NCBI GenBank assembly: GCA_017450275.1 | Contig: JAFSVD010000019.1 | Coordinates: 1-56,606 of the forward strand | DNA length: 56,606 bases | From: Desulfovibrio sp. | Lineage (GTDB): Bacteria; Desulfobacterota; Desulfovibrionia; Desulfovibrionales; Desulfovibrionaceae | Direction of reading: 5' to 3' | Shown: one piece after another, positions 40,425 through 48,858 of the stretch | Numbering within the stretch: the first letter of the stretch is position 1 | Layout: every line of letters begins with the position of its first letter | The notes under the pieces: model-generated | What the model was told of the DNA's origin: nothing | Seen by the model: the letters and a program-made list of their open reading frames with translations, nothing else | Databases searched by the model: none | Program-made: the position numbers and the translations under genes

Positions 40425-41384
40425 TTATTTGTTGGCGTTTTCGAGCAGCTGCGGCAGCGACATGGCTTCGGGTTCAACGCGAGGGAGTGACTGGACGGCT
40501 TGTTGCGGTACGGCTTGGGATGGAGGAGGTGTTGATACCACGTCGCTTTCATCGACAGCAGCAGGTTCCTCTTCCTGCGATCGTGCGATAACTTGGTTGA
40601 CGGCCGGAAGACGATCCTGGGGGACAAGGTTGCGTTGGATCAACCATGCAAGAAATTTGAGCGAAGGCACATGGTGCGGGGCAATACCCAGAGCCATAAG
40701 AAGGTTGTCGATACATTTGGGAATGTTGTTGCCTTCAAGATAGGCGCGTGCCACATTCATATAAAGATTTTCGTCGCTTTGCGTCAAGGCAATCGCCCGT
40801 TCGTAATAGGCAATGGCCTGGGGAATCATCTTATTTTTGCGAAGTTGAATACCAAATTCATTGAAGAGATGTTTATGCTCGGTTTCAAAGGCGCTGTCTA
40901 ATTTGACAAGGCGGTCGAAGATGTTTTGGGCTTTACTGGTATCGCCCCGTTCAAGATAGGTCAAACCAATGCCAAAATTGGCGCGCACATTGTCGCTGTC
41001 GACCTTGAGGGCTGCGGAATACTGGTGTTCCGCGCTGAAGTGTTCGCCTTTTTGGAGATGATCGTCGCCTTTGTTGATGGTATCGTTCAGCTTCTGCATC
41101 TTGGGAAAGACGGAACTTTGATAGAATTCCGGCTCAGGCGCGAACTTGGTGAGCAGATCCTCCATGGAGATCGTGCGTTTGGGACCGCTCGGCACGTAGT
41201 TGGTGTTGAGGGGCTGACAGACGATTGCATCTTCTTTTTGGTCGACAAACCAGAAGGTTTTGTGAACGCTTTTTCTGGTTGTTGTGCCTGTGCCGACCTT
41301 GCGCACTTCCTGGGAGGAGAAGACCCCGTGGATGCGGGGCGTTTTTGTTTCAGCTTGCATATCGTTGGATTGGTTTTGGTGCAT
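40425..41384 (-). CDS. Tetratricopeptide-repeat protein
   Basis: 319 residues. The N-terminal 90 residues (IHGVFSSQEVRKVGTGTTTR, FWFVDQKEDAIVCQPLN) are a conserved head that I recall from Desulfovibrio proteins of unknown function. About four TPR units follow (AEHQYSAALKVDSDNVRANF, YLERGDTSKAQNIFDRLVKLD, AIAYYERAIALTQSDENLYMN). The last 60 residues are low-complexity, rich in Pro, Gln and Glu. No signal peptide. AGGAGA lies 8 bases before the ATG. Operon with recJ. Confidence 0.85.
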   Translation of the reverse strand: MHQNQSNDMQAETKTPRIHGVFSSQEVRKVGTGTTTRKSVHKTFWFVDQKEDAIVCQPLNTNYVPSGPKRTISMEDLLTKFAPEPEFYQSSVFPKMQKLNDTINKGDDHLQKGEHFSAEHQYSAALKVDSDNVRANFGIGLTYLERGDTSKAQNIFDRLVKLDSAFETEHKHLFNEFGIQLRKNKMIPQAIAYYERAIALTQSDENLYMNVARAYLEGNNIPKCIDNLLMALGIAPHHVPSLKFLAWLIQRNLVPQDRLPAVNQVIARSQEEEPAAVDESDVVSTPPPSQAVPQQAVQSLPRVEPEAMSLPQLLENANK

Positions 41385-41404
41385 AGTACGGTTCTCCTAA
41401 AATA

Positions 41405-41596
41405 TCACGCCACTTCTGTTCTTAAAACGCGGTGCACGGTAGCGAAGATTCGCTGATCGCAGGCTGCGCCGATACTTTGCTCGCTGTTGCATTTTTTTGT
41501 GAATCTGATTTTCAAAAGCCAACGGACATGCCCGCAGCGTTTTGTTGGATATAATGTGTTTCCGTTATATCCTTTTACGTAAACTTTTGCATTCAT
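41405..41596 (-). pseudogene. IscB-like nuclease, N-terminal fragment only
   Basis: Starting at ATG 41596, residues 2-26 (NAKVYVKGYNGNTLYPTKRC, then GHVRWLLK) match the N-terminal PLMP/RRXRR segment that opens IscB-type OMEGA nucleases (pattern: hydrophobic strand, G-x-x-L-x-P-T-x-R, then R-x-L-L-K). After that the usual VV…PFTIQL continuation is missing, and the frame runs through unrelated sequence to 41405. The RuvC and HNH parts of a normal 400-500-residue protein are absent. The fragment directly follows the structured RNA at 41629-41788, as an IscB gene follows its omega-RNA. Weak ribosome site. Confidence 0.5.
41547..41572. repeat. 8-bp inverted repeat in the IscB fragment
   Basis: GGATATAA (41547-41554) and TTATATCC (41565-41572), 10 bases apart. 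It could also serve as an operator for the TPR-recJ operon, whose promoter must be in this gap. Confidence 0.3.
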
Positions 41597-41628
41597 AAGG
41601 CAAAATAGTAAAATTAAACACAAAACAC

Positions 41629-41788
41629 AGCACGAGAAAGTGCTGGTAGCGTTGCCATTCCCAGATCTACCAGCTTGGCATCATCGATAGGGGGAACGGG
41701 TAAGAAGGCTCGCCTTACCCTGTCGTATCACGTCTTTGTGTGCCACACTTCATCTCAACTCGCATCCAAGCAAAGGCTACGATGCGGG
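41629..41788 (-). ncRNA. HEARO / omega-RNA-like structured RNA
   Basis: Read on the minus strand, the structure starts directly after ATGA (41789-41792). It contains: a first hairpin CGCATC/GATGCG (41761-41786); a long helix GGGTAAG/CTTACCC (41698-41720) stacked on CGATA/TGTCG with an 8-base bulge; an 8-bp stem GCTGGTAG/CTACCAGC (41642-41674) whose loop TGGCA can pair with TGCCA just outside the stem, forming a pseudoknot; and a final CAGCAC/GTGCTG hairpin. The position upstream of an IscB-type ORF, the ATGA boundary and the pseudoknot fit HEARO RNAs, now known as omega-RNAs that guide IscB. No covariance search was possible. Confidence 0.6.
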
Positions 41789-41829
41789 TCATACATTGCT
41801 ATTTTCTCGAATATGAATGAAATGTAACA

Positions 41830-42510
41830 CTAGGATAAGGCTATTTCGTCAAGGATCAATGCTGTGGCTTTTTTGGGATCCTGGGCTTCGAGGATGGGGC
41901 GTCCAACGACAAGATAGTCACAGCCCAGAGCCACGGCTTCTTTCGGACTTGCAACGCGGCGCTGGTCGTTGGCGCAGGCCCATGCGGGACGGATGCCCGG
42001 GCACAGGCATAAAAGATGGGGATGGCGGGCTTTGATGGCTGGCACTTCCTTGGGCGAGCACACAATACCGTCGAGATGACTTGTTGCAGCAAGGTCTGCC
42101 AGATCACTCGCAAAGAGCGACGGATCCTTGGCAATACCCGGCATTTCGTTGGGACCAAAACTGGTGAGAGCTGTCACCCCGAAAAGAAGGGGGGTTGCGG
42201 CCTTTTCTTTTGCCGCAACAGCGCCAGCCAGCATGCGCGCTCCTCCTTGGCAGTGGAGCGTGAGCATGGAAACGCCAAGGGATCGAGCCGAACACACGGC
42301 TCTTTCGACCGTATGGGGTATGTCGTAGAACTTGAGATCGAGAAAGACAGAGAGATGGCGATCGAGAAGCTTTTGGATCAAGGCCGGTCCATAGCGGGTG
42401 AACATTTCCATCCCCACCTTGCACCAGCGAAGCTGGGGGACAAGGGTGTCCACGAGGGCGATGGCCTGGGTGTCACTGGGTAGATCAAGAGCCAGGATCA
42501 GTTCAGCCAT
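41830..42510 (-). CDS. pyrF: Orotidine 5'-phosphate decarboxylase
   Basis: 226 residues from ATG 42510, with AAGG upstream. N-terminal LILALDLPS, catalytic DLKFYDIPHTVERA (Asp-Lys-x-x-Asp, about residues 57-70), and C-terminal VVGRPI. Converts OMP to UMP. Overlaps the 3' end of gmk by 13 bases. No clear intrinsic terminator follows; the omega-RNA-like element begins 41 bases after its stop. Confidence 0.96.
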   Translation of the reverse strand: MAELILALDLPSDTQAIALVDTLVPQLRWCKVGMEMFTRYGPALIQKLLDRHLSVFLDLKFYDIPHTVERAVCSARSLGVSMLTLHCQGGARMLAGAVAAKEKAATPLLFGVTALTSFGPNEMPGIAKDPSLFASDLADLAATSHLDGIVCSPKEVPAIKARHPHLLCLCPGIRPAWACANDQRRVASPKEAVALGCDYLVVGRPILEAQDPKKATALILDEIALS

Positions 42511-43124
42511 GATGCACCTTCTTGCATAAGATTTTGCAAAAGCGTTGTCTGTCGGTTGGGTGCAAGCGCTTTCGCACACACAAGGCAACGCAAGGATTCG
42601 TAGGCCTTTGACAGATCGTCGTTCACAATCAGCGCGTCGTACCAGGTTGCCTCGCTGATTTCTTGGGTGGCATTGGCAAGGCGTTTGGCGATTGTTTCCT
42701 TCGAATCAGCGCCCCGGCCTTGCAGGCGTTTGGCAAGCTCGGCGATGGAGGGGGGCACGATAAAGACGAAAAGAGCCTCAGGGAGGCTTTGTTTGAGTTG
42801 TTTGGCGCCTTGCACGTCGATATCAAAGAGGAGATTGTGGCCTTCGGCGAGAGCGTGACGCACAGGTTCGATGGGGGTGCCGTAGTAGTTGCCATGCACC
42901 TGCGCCCATTCCGCAAAATACCCTGCGTCCTTGCGCTGTTCAAAGGTCGCCCTGTCGATAAAATGGTAGTCGACCCCATCGATTTCCTGGGCGCGGGGAG
43001 GCCGTGTTGTACAGCTGACAGAATAGCAAAAATCGGGGAAATCCTTGCGCAAAAGGGCGATCAAGGTGCTTTTCCCGGCTCCTGACGGGGCACTCAAAAC
43101 CAAGGCAATCCCTGGGTTGGGCAT
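42498..43124 (-). CDS. gmk: Guanylate kinase
   Basis: 208 residues. P-loop SAPSGAGKSTL (about residues 11-21), the GMP-binding region with SCTTRPPRAQEIDGVDYHF, and VHGNYYGTP. Phosphorylates GMP to GDP. The ATG overlaps the stop of DUF370 (TGATG); yicC-remA-gmk order is conserved in delta-proteobacteria and firmicutes. Confidence 0.95.
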   Translation of the reverse strand: MPNPGIALVLSAPSGAGKSTLIALLRKDFPDFCYSVSCTTRPPRAQEIDGVDYHFIDRATFEQRKDAGYFAEWAQVHGNYYGTPIEPVRHALAEGHNLLFDIDVQGAKQLKQSLPEALFVFIVPPSIAELAKRLQGRGADSKETIAKRLANATQEISEATWYDALIVNDDLSKAYESLRCLVCAKALAPNRQTTLLQNLMQEGASWLN

Positions 43125-43378
43125 CAGGCTTTTTCCTCCTGACTGAAGCGTGCTTTGAGGGTTTCGGTCTGGATGGCAGAGAGGACGACGTGGTTGGAAT
43201 CCAAAATGATGATGGCGCGGGTTTTTCGACCCTGGGTTGCATCGATCAGGCGGCCTGCCTCTCGCGCGTCCTCGCGAATGCGGCGGATGGGCGATGATCC
43301 TGGGGCAACAATGGCTGCGATGCGGCTTTGCACAACGTAATTGCCAAAGCCAATGTTGAGCAAGGGGTCGTTTGCCAT
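43124..43378 (-). CDS. DUF370 / RemA-like protein
   Basis: 84 residues. [20 protein letters not shown] at the N-terminus and [17 protein letters not shown]-like C-terminal block identify the DUF370 family. In Bacillus subtilis RemA is a DNA-binding regulator of biofilm matrix genes; the role in proteobacteria is not established. Starts 4 bases after the yicC stop. Confidence 0.9.
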   Translation of the reverse strand: MANDPLLNIGFGNYVVQSRIAAIVAPGSSPIRRIREDAREAGRLIDATQGRKTRAIIILDSNHVVLSAIQTETLKARFSQEEKA

Positions 43379-43381
43379 GCC

Positions 43382-44263
43382 TTATTCCAGATTCTGCACC
43401 TGCTCACGGCATTTTTCGAGTTCGTTTTTAAAATCGACCACCAAGTGGGAGATTTGCACATCGCAAATTTTGTTGCCGCAGGTATTGATCTCCCGAAAAC
43501 ACTCCTGCAGGGTGAAGTCGAGTTTCCGTCCCGCGTCGACACCCGTGCGAAGCAGTTCATGGAGGCGGTCAAGATGCACGGACAAACGGGTCAATTCTTC
43601 GGTGACATCGATTTTGTCGGTGAGAATGACAATTTCCTGCAAAAAGCGGTCTTCGTCGAGTTCCACCCCAACGGCTGCGAGGCCTTCGCTGAGGCGTTCT
43701 TTGAGGTTTTCGAGGCGTTCTTCCTTGATGGCTGGCACGCGCTCAAGGAGCAGGCTTGTCCATTCTTCCATCGCGAGGATGCGTTGGGTGAGATCATTGG
43801 CCAAGGCCTTGCCTTCGGTCGATCGGCCTTCATTCCAATCCTCCAGCGCCACCGTCAAGCCTTCCAGAAGATCGTCCAGAAGGTCTTCAGCCGCATCCTC
43901 GTTGGCATCCCGCCAGAGCTGGGGGATGGTGAGAAGCGTATTGTAGTCGGGGGTAAAGGGGTGGCCTTGTTGTTGGGCAAAGGAGGTAAGGCAGTCAAGC
44001 ATGCTTTTGGCTTGGCTTGTGTTAAAGAGCATAGTACCGCCGATGCCCTCGGCAAATTGGAGAAAAAGGCTTATTTCCACGCGACCACGCTGGGCATGGT
44101 TGCGCACTTCTTTTTCCAGACGTGGCTCAAGCCCGTGGAGGGCAGGGGGAAGTCGCCATTTGATATCCAAATGGCGACCGTTGACGCTTTTGATCTCCCA
44201 TTGTTGGGTCATGGTGGCGTTTTCTATCAGACAACGGCCAAATCCGGTCATGCTGCGAAGCAT
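43382..44263 (-). CDS. YicC/YloC family endoribonuclease
   Basis: 293 residues from ATG 44263 (MLRSMTGFGR), with GGGAG upstream. The SMTGFGR start, SVNGRHLDIKWRLP, and the C-terminal GRKLDFTLQECFREINTCGNK are family signatures. E. coli YicC is an RNase that degrades the small RNA RyhB. First gene of the yicC-remA-gmk-pyrF operon. Confidence 0.93.
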   Translation of the reverse strand: MLRSMTGFGRCLIENATMTQQWEIKSVNGRHLDIKWRLPPALHGLEPRLEKEVRNHAQRGRVEISLFLQFAEGIGGTMLFNTSQAKSMLDCLTSFAQQQGHPFTPDYNTLLTIPQLWRDANEDAAEDLLDDLLEGLTVALEDWNEGRSTEGKALANDLTQRILAMEEWTSLLLERVPAIKEERLENLKERLSEGLAAVGVELDEDRFLQEIVILTDKIDVTEELTRLSVHLDRLHELLRTGVDAGRKLDFTLQECFREINTCGNKICDVQISHLVVDFKNELEKCREQVQNLE

Positions 44264-44349
44264 TCGTGCTCCCGTTCGCTTGTGGTTCTCCAAAGGTTAT
44301 TTCTATTCTAACGGCAAAGTATAGAAAAGGGACGTTGGAAAAGCAAGTC

Positions 44350-45552
44350 TTATGCCACGCCATTTCCCTCAAGCAGGGTTCGAACAAGGGTTATGGGATG
44401 GAGGCAGGTTTTGCCTGTTGCACCGGCGATTTGCAGACGACAGGTGCCGCATTCAGAGGCGACAACCGAAACCGGGGAGGATTTGACCGCATGAAAGAGA
44501 GCGGAACCGATGGTTTGGCCGATGGCGTATTTTTCCTTTTTAAAGCCATAGCTTCCTGAAATGCCGCAGCAGCCCGCATTGAGGTTGGTGATGGAAAGGC
44601 TTGGGAAGTATCGCAAAAGGTCAAAGCCTGGCAAGCCTTCGCCTTGCGCCCGAAGATGACAGGGCGCGTGGTAGAGGGCGCTGAGAGTGGGGGGATTGGG
44701 CGAAAGCGCAAGTTCTGACGAGGCGATGAGTCTGGCAAGAAAATCCATAGCATCGATGACGTTTGGATTCCCGTAGGTCTTGGTCACAGTTGGGAAAAAG
44801 GCCGCAAGCTCTCGTGTGAGCATGAGGCGGCAGCTTGGGCAGGTGGTGATAACGGGGATGGATGCTTTGGTGAGTTCTGCCACGACCTTGGCATTTTGGG
44901 TGGCATTGGCCAAGGCATCGTCTTTGAAGCCGCCACTGATCAGGGGGATACCACAGCAGACAAAGTCTTTGGGAACAAGAACGCGGTAGCCTGCCTGGTT
45001 GAGCACCCAGACCAGGTCAAAGCCTGTCTGCGGATCGTAGTAATTGGTATAGCAGCCGGGAAAAAAGGCAACAACCTTGCCCTGGGCTTGATCTATGCGT
45101 TGAATATGGTCGCGAAAGGGCTCCTTGGCAAAGGAGGGCATGGGGCATTGTTTGGCAATGCCAATGCCATCGAGAATCAATCGGGTGAGGGAGAGACCAA
45201 GAGCCCAGTTTCTGAGAGAGGCTGGCACATACTTGGTGGTTCTGGCCAAGAGTTCGCCGTGGGCGACGATCCAGTCGCGCAGGCTGGGTGGGGTCTTGCG
45301 GCACTGTTCAAGCCGGGCAAGCATGTTGATGGTTGCAACCGGCACGTTTTGCGGACAGCTGATTTCGCAATTTTTGCAGTTCGCGCAATAATGCAGCGAG
45401 GCGTCTTCGACAATGCCCAGGAGGCGGAAGCGTTCAAAGGCAGGTCCTATCATGCGGGGGCCTAAGAATGCCGGCGTAGCCTCTGCAACCGGGCAATGAA
45501 CCACGCATCCAGAGCATGCAAGACACGTATCGGGATTCAGATGAACGCTCAT
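44350..45552 (-). CDS. glpC: Anaerobic glycerol-3-phosphate dehydrogenase subunit C
   Basis: 400 residues from ATG 45552. Two ferredoxin-type cluster motifs (CLACSGCVVHC, about residues 9-19, and CANCKNCEISC, about residues 55-65) are followed by two CCG-type domains (FFPGCYTNYY…CCGIPLISGG and YHAPCHLRAQG…GCCGISGSYGF). Passes electrons from GlpAB to membrane quinone. Its ATG overlaps the glpB stop by 4 bases (ATGA). Confidence 0.95.
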   Translation of the reverse strand: MSVHLNPDTCLACSGCVVHCPVAEATPAFLGPRMIGPAFERFRLLGIVEDASLHYCANCKNCEISCPQNVPVATINMLARLEQCRKTPPSLRDWIVAHGELLARTTKYVPASLRNWALGLSLTRLILDGIGIAKQCPMPSFAKEPFRDHIQRIDQAQGKVVAFFPGCYTNYYDPQTGFDLVWVLNQAGYRVLVPKDFVCCGIPLISGGFKDDALANATQNAKVVAELTKASIPVITTCPSCRLMLTRELAAFFPTVTKTYGNPNVIDAMDFLARLIASSELALSPNPPTLSALYHAPCHLRAQGEGLPGFDLLRYFPSLSITNLNAGCCGISGSYGFKKEKYAIGQTIGSALFHAVKSSPVSVVASECGTCRLQIAGATGKTCLHPITLVRTLLEGNGVA

Positions 45553-46835
45553 AATGCACCCATACCTATAGAATGTGCTGCCTGTATTCCGGCATACCAT
45601 CCGCTTGCAATAGCAACGCCATGGCCGCTTTTTTCTGTGGTGAAGTCATAGCCACCCAGGGTGCGGCCTGCCACAAAGACATTGTCGAGGCAGCGCGTGC
45701 CGTCGGCATCGAGAGCACGAAGCGTTGCGTCTACAGAGACTCCCAGTCGATTGATCAGATGATTGCCCAAGGCGTTGGTGTCGCAGCGAGGGAGGGTTGT
45801 GGCGTTTGGAATCGGAAAACGGAAAAGGGGTTCTGTACAGGTTGTTGGATCCGTCTGGATGCCACCGCCTAAGATACCGCCTGTTGCGAGCACAAAGGCT
45901 TTGGCGCCAAGACGCACCCCATGGTCGCTGGCAAAAACCTCTTGGCAATGCGTATCTACAATATCGGCCTTGTCGATTTTGCAGTTTTCGACGAAACGGA
46001 TTTGTTTGGCTGTGGCTTCCTTGAGCAAAATCTCCCGAAGCCTGATGCCGCCAACCCCTGGTGGAATGGAGATCAATTCTCGGATTTGACACCCCAGGCT
46101 TTGGCTAAGATTTTCGCAGAGGCCATGGGTGTAGGAGGTGCCGAGGATGGGGGGCAGCATAATCACGTCATAGTCATGGGCAAAGCGTCCAAGGCAGGTC
46201 AGAAGCCAGGATTGACCGTTCTCGGTATTGACATGCCGGGCAATATCCAAGGCTGTTATGCCCCTGTGAGAAGCAGGGAAGGGCGAAGGAAGCGTTGTTT
46301 GCTCTATGCGCGTGTGTGAGAGCATGGGATGCTGCGAGAGAATCATTTGGCAGAGTTTGGGGCTTATGTCGCGCAGTCCAGCCACACCGCATACGAGCGC
46401 GCGTTTCGCGGTATACAAAATCGTTGCGTCAGCGCTTTTGGGGATCAGATAGCTTGGTTTGACAGTTCCTAGAATTGTCGGAACCAGGGTGTTCACCCGT
46501 TCGCCATTGGCTGTATTGACGCAAAAAGGCGCATGGTATTTGGCCAGCAAGGCTTCAAAGGCATCCAGTGCCTTGCGGACATTGTCTTGCCCAATCAGGG
46601 AATACGGATGATCGCTGGGCAGCTTCGCCATCGCTGCCCAGGGATCGTCGCACACCTTCCCCTCGATCACCCCCAACAGGTCGATACAGCCAGAGCTTAT
46701 GGCGATTATCCCTTGGCCGTTGCAGGCAACGGTCACATTGCAGCCACATTCAGCACAGGCGATAGCTGCGGTGAGTCCTGCAAGGCCGCTTCCAATGACG
46801 ACGACATCACTTGGTGCTTGCATACTGTTGTCCAT
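45549..46835 (-). CDS. glpB: Anaerobic glycerol-3-phosphate dehydrogenase subunit B
   Basis: 428 residues. FAD-binding GSGLAGLTAAIACAE (about residues 13-27) and a C-terminal FVAGRTLGGYDFTTEKSGHG characteristic of GlpB. The start ATG 46835 lies 29 bases inside glpA; ATG 46823 is equally possible. Links GlpA to the iron-sulfur subunit GlpC. Confidence 0.94.
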   Translation of the reverse strand: MDNSMQAPSDVVVIGSGLAGLTAAIACAECGCNVTVACNGQGIIAISSGCIDLLGVIEGKVCDDPWAAMAKLPSDHPYSLIGQDNVRKALDAFEALLAKYHAPFCVNTANGERVNTLVPTILGTVKPSYLIPKSADATILYTAKRALVCGVAGLRDISPKLCQMILSQHPMLSHTRIEQTTLPSPFPASHRGITALDIARHVNTENGQSWLLTCLGRFAHDYDVIMLPPILGTSYTHGLCENLSQSLGCQIRELISIPPGVGGIRLREILLKEATAKQIRFVENCKIDKADIVDTHCQEVFASDHGVRLGAKAFVLATGGILGGGIQTDPTTCTEPLFRFPIPNATTLPRCDTNALGNHLINRLGVSVDATLRALDADGTRCLDNVFVAGRTLGGYDFTTEKSGHGVAIASGWYAGIQAAHSIGMGAL

Positions 46836-48435
46836 TTAGGTTGAGCACACCGCAATAGATGGCGTTGTTGAGTTGCATTTCCTGAGCCTGAGTTCCCCAG
46901 ACGGTTTCGCGGATGCCGCGGAAACGCTCTTGCAGGAATTTGGTGATTTCTGTGAGCGGGTCGTTGGCGGTTTTGATGTCGTTTTCCACCAGGGCTGTGA
47001 CCGCACGAAGGGTGCAGAAGGTGCCTTGGCAGGTGCCCATGCCCAGTCTGGTGCGTAAGCGGATATCGGTTAAGGAATGGGTGTCTTTGGATTGGGCAAT
47101 GGCCGCTATTTCAGCAAGACTGACCATTTCGCACTCACAGATGAGTGGATTGCTGTTTGGGCTTGCTGGATCGCGCTGTTGGGCGTTGTCCAAAATGCTT
47201 TCAAGATCGTCGCCGGCTCGATCCACCAGAAGCGAGAGATCCGGAATGGGGAAGAAGCGTTTGGCCTGTTGAATGCGCTCCACTGGTTTCTCTTCGATCA
47301 TGGGGGTGTCGGCTGTGGTGCAGGGGGCGTTCACCCCAAGATACTGACACACCGCATCGGTCACCCGTTCGGCCATAAGACGGTAGGTTGTGAGCTTGCC
47401 GCCAAAAATCGAGAAAAAGCCGGGCAAGCCGTCTGAGCCATGGTCAAAGACCTGGAAATTGCGGCTGGCATTTCTGCCCTGGGCTGAGCCCGGGGTATAG
47501 AGCGGGCGGGTGCCGGCAAAGGCGCGAAGAATACGGTAGCTTTTCAAATGCGGGAAGAGCGGCTCCCCGATATCCAAGAGGCGGAGAATTTCTTCCCGGC
47601 TGGGGGTGGTGTCATCGGGTTTGTCGGTTGGCACAGAGGTTGTGCCCAAAATCGTGATGGAGCCGTGGGGCACAAAGATGTCACCGTCAGAGCCAGGATG
47701 GAGGCGATTGACAACACGTTGGGAGAAGCGGTGGTTGAAAACGATCAGGGTGCCTTTGTCCGGGGAAACAGGCACATCGAGACCAGCCATGGCCGCCACA
47801 ATGCCAGACCAGGATCCTGCGGCGTTGATGACCACCTGCGCCATGATGGACGTTGTTTCCTTGGTTTGTGTATTGACAAGGTGTACCAGCCATTGGTCGC
47901 CTATCCGTTCCAGCGCTGTCACTTGATGGTAGAGCAGAACGGTGCCGCCATGCCTTTGAGCGCTCATGGCGTTGTGGAGAACCAGTCGAAAGCCGTCGAT
48001 GCTGGAATCGGGCACTCGGAAAATGCGGGAGATCTGGCTTGAGAGTTCGGGTTCAAGAAGGCGTGCCTGGGCAACGTCGATTTCTTCAGCCCGAATCCCT
48101 GCCTGTTCACAGCCTTTTATCCATGCAGGAACATAGTCTGGATCGTCTTGGGGCAGAAGGGCAAAAAAGCCTTCGGTTTCTTCGACGCAGTGGCGACCAA
48201 TACGGCGGATGATGGTGTTTTCCTCAATGCATTCCTTGGCAGAGAGGGTATCGTTGACACAATAGCGACCGCCGCTATGGAGCAGGCCGTGGAAACGGGA
48301 ACTTGTGCCGTGGGCAATGCCTCCCTGTTCAGCTAAAACAGCGGGAATGCCCCGAAGGCTCAAATCACGCAGTGTTCCAATGCCTGTTGCTCCGCCTCCG
48401 ATCACAAGGGCAGTGGTTTCCCTAACAGTCTTCAT
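46807..48435 (-). CDS. glpA: Anaerobic glycerol-3-phosphate dehydrogenase subunit A
   Basis: 542 residues from ATG 48435 (MKTVRETTALVIGGGATGIG). FAD-binding GGGATGIG (residues 13-20), substrate domain with SRFHGLLHSGGRYC, SIFGGKLTTYRLMAE, and a C-terminal BFD-like [2Fe-2S] domain (CECEMV … GTCQGTFC). Oxidises glycerol-3-phosphate to dihydroxyacetone phosphate. First gene of glpABC, divergent from the HAD phosphatase; glpK and glpF are not in the window. Confidence 0.96.
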   Translation of the reverse strand: MKTVRETTALVIGGGATGIGTLRDLSLRGIPAVLAEQGGIAHGTSSRFHGLLHSGGRYCVNDTLSAKECIEENTIIRRIGRHCVEETEGFFALLPQDDPDYVPAWIKGCEQAGIRAEEIDVAQARLLEPELSSQISRIFRVPDSSIDGFRLVLHNAMSAQRHGGTVLLYHQVTALERIGDQWLVHLVNTQTKETTSIMAQVVINAAGSWSGIVAAMAGLDVPVSPDKGTLIVFNHRFSQRVVNRLHPGSDGDIFVPHGSITILGTTSVPTDKPDDTTPSREEILRLLDIGEPLFPHLKSYRILRAFAGTRPLYTPGSAQGRNASRNFQVFDHGSDGLPGFFSIFGGKLTTYRLMAERVTDAVCQYLGVNAPCTTADTPMIEEKPVERIQQAKRFFPIPDLSLLVDRAGDDLESILDNAQQRDPASPNSNPLICECEMVSLAEIAAIAQSKDTHSLTDIRLRTRLGMGTCQGTFCTLRAVTALVENDIKTANDPLTEITKFLQERFRGIRETVWGTQAQEMQLNNAIYCGVLNLNGQQYASTK

Positions 48436-48858
48436 ACTACATCCATTGTTCAAAACGTCTGCGCCTGGGGCGCTTGGAAAAAAGGGAGGATACGGGATAT
48501 CCAAGGACTTCACAAGAGCGAAGAAGATTGCGGCGCGAGCCTTGTCTTTTCCTTTGAGAAAAAAAAGGAGAGTTTTTTTTATCCTTCCTTGGCACTCTTT
48601 GTGTGACTCCTCGCATTGAAGCGCGCCATTGTGTGGTCAATGCAGCAAAGGCACGCAGCCACGATGCCATTTCGTCGTTTCGCCCTTGCAACTGTTGCAG
48701 CCGCAAGGGGCTTTTTTGTTGGCCTGCTCAGCGCACGGCGCATTTGACAAACGCAAGAGCAAAAAGGAATATCTTTCTTTTTGCAAGAGGGTCACAGGCA
48801 CACTGTACCGTGTGTATGGTTTCTACGGACTCATTTCGATTATTGCAGAGGGGGATGT
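48436..48858. other. Divergent intergenic region glpA / HAD phosphatase
   Basis: 423 bases, no gene seen. A weak possible glpA promoter (TTGTGA, 17 bases, TATCCT on the minus strand, near 48490-48520) and a terminator-like hairpin on the plus strand (48682-48717). No clear regulator palindrome. Confidence 0.4.
48682..48717 (+). terminator. Terminator-like hairpin in the leader of the HAD gene
   Basis: GCCCTTGC pairs with GCAAGGGGC (one bulge), followed directly by TTTTTT. It lies about 140 bases upstream of the HAD gene, where no upstream gene needs termination; an attenuator or the end of a small RNA is possible. Confidence 0.5.

Noticed and set aside
41597-41623. Upstream extension of the IscB fragment to 41623
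   Set aside because: The extra residues (LILLFCL) are not part of the IscB N-terminus and lack a ribosome site.
41629-41788. Cyclic-di-GMP (GEMM) riboswitch
   Set aside because: A GCAAAGGCTAC string on the plus strand first suggested it, but the GEMM helices and receptor are not present and no plus-strand gene follows; the omega-RNA reading explains more.
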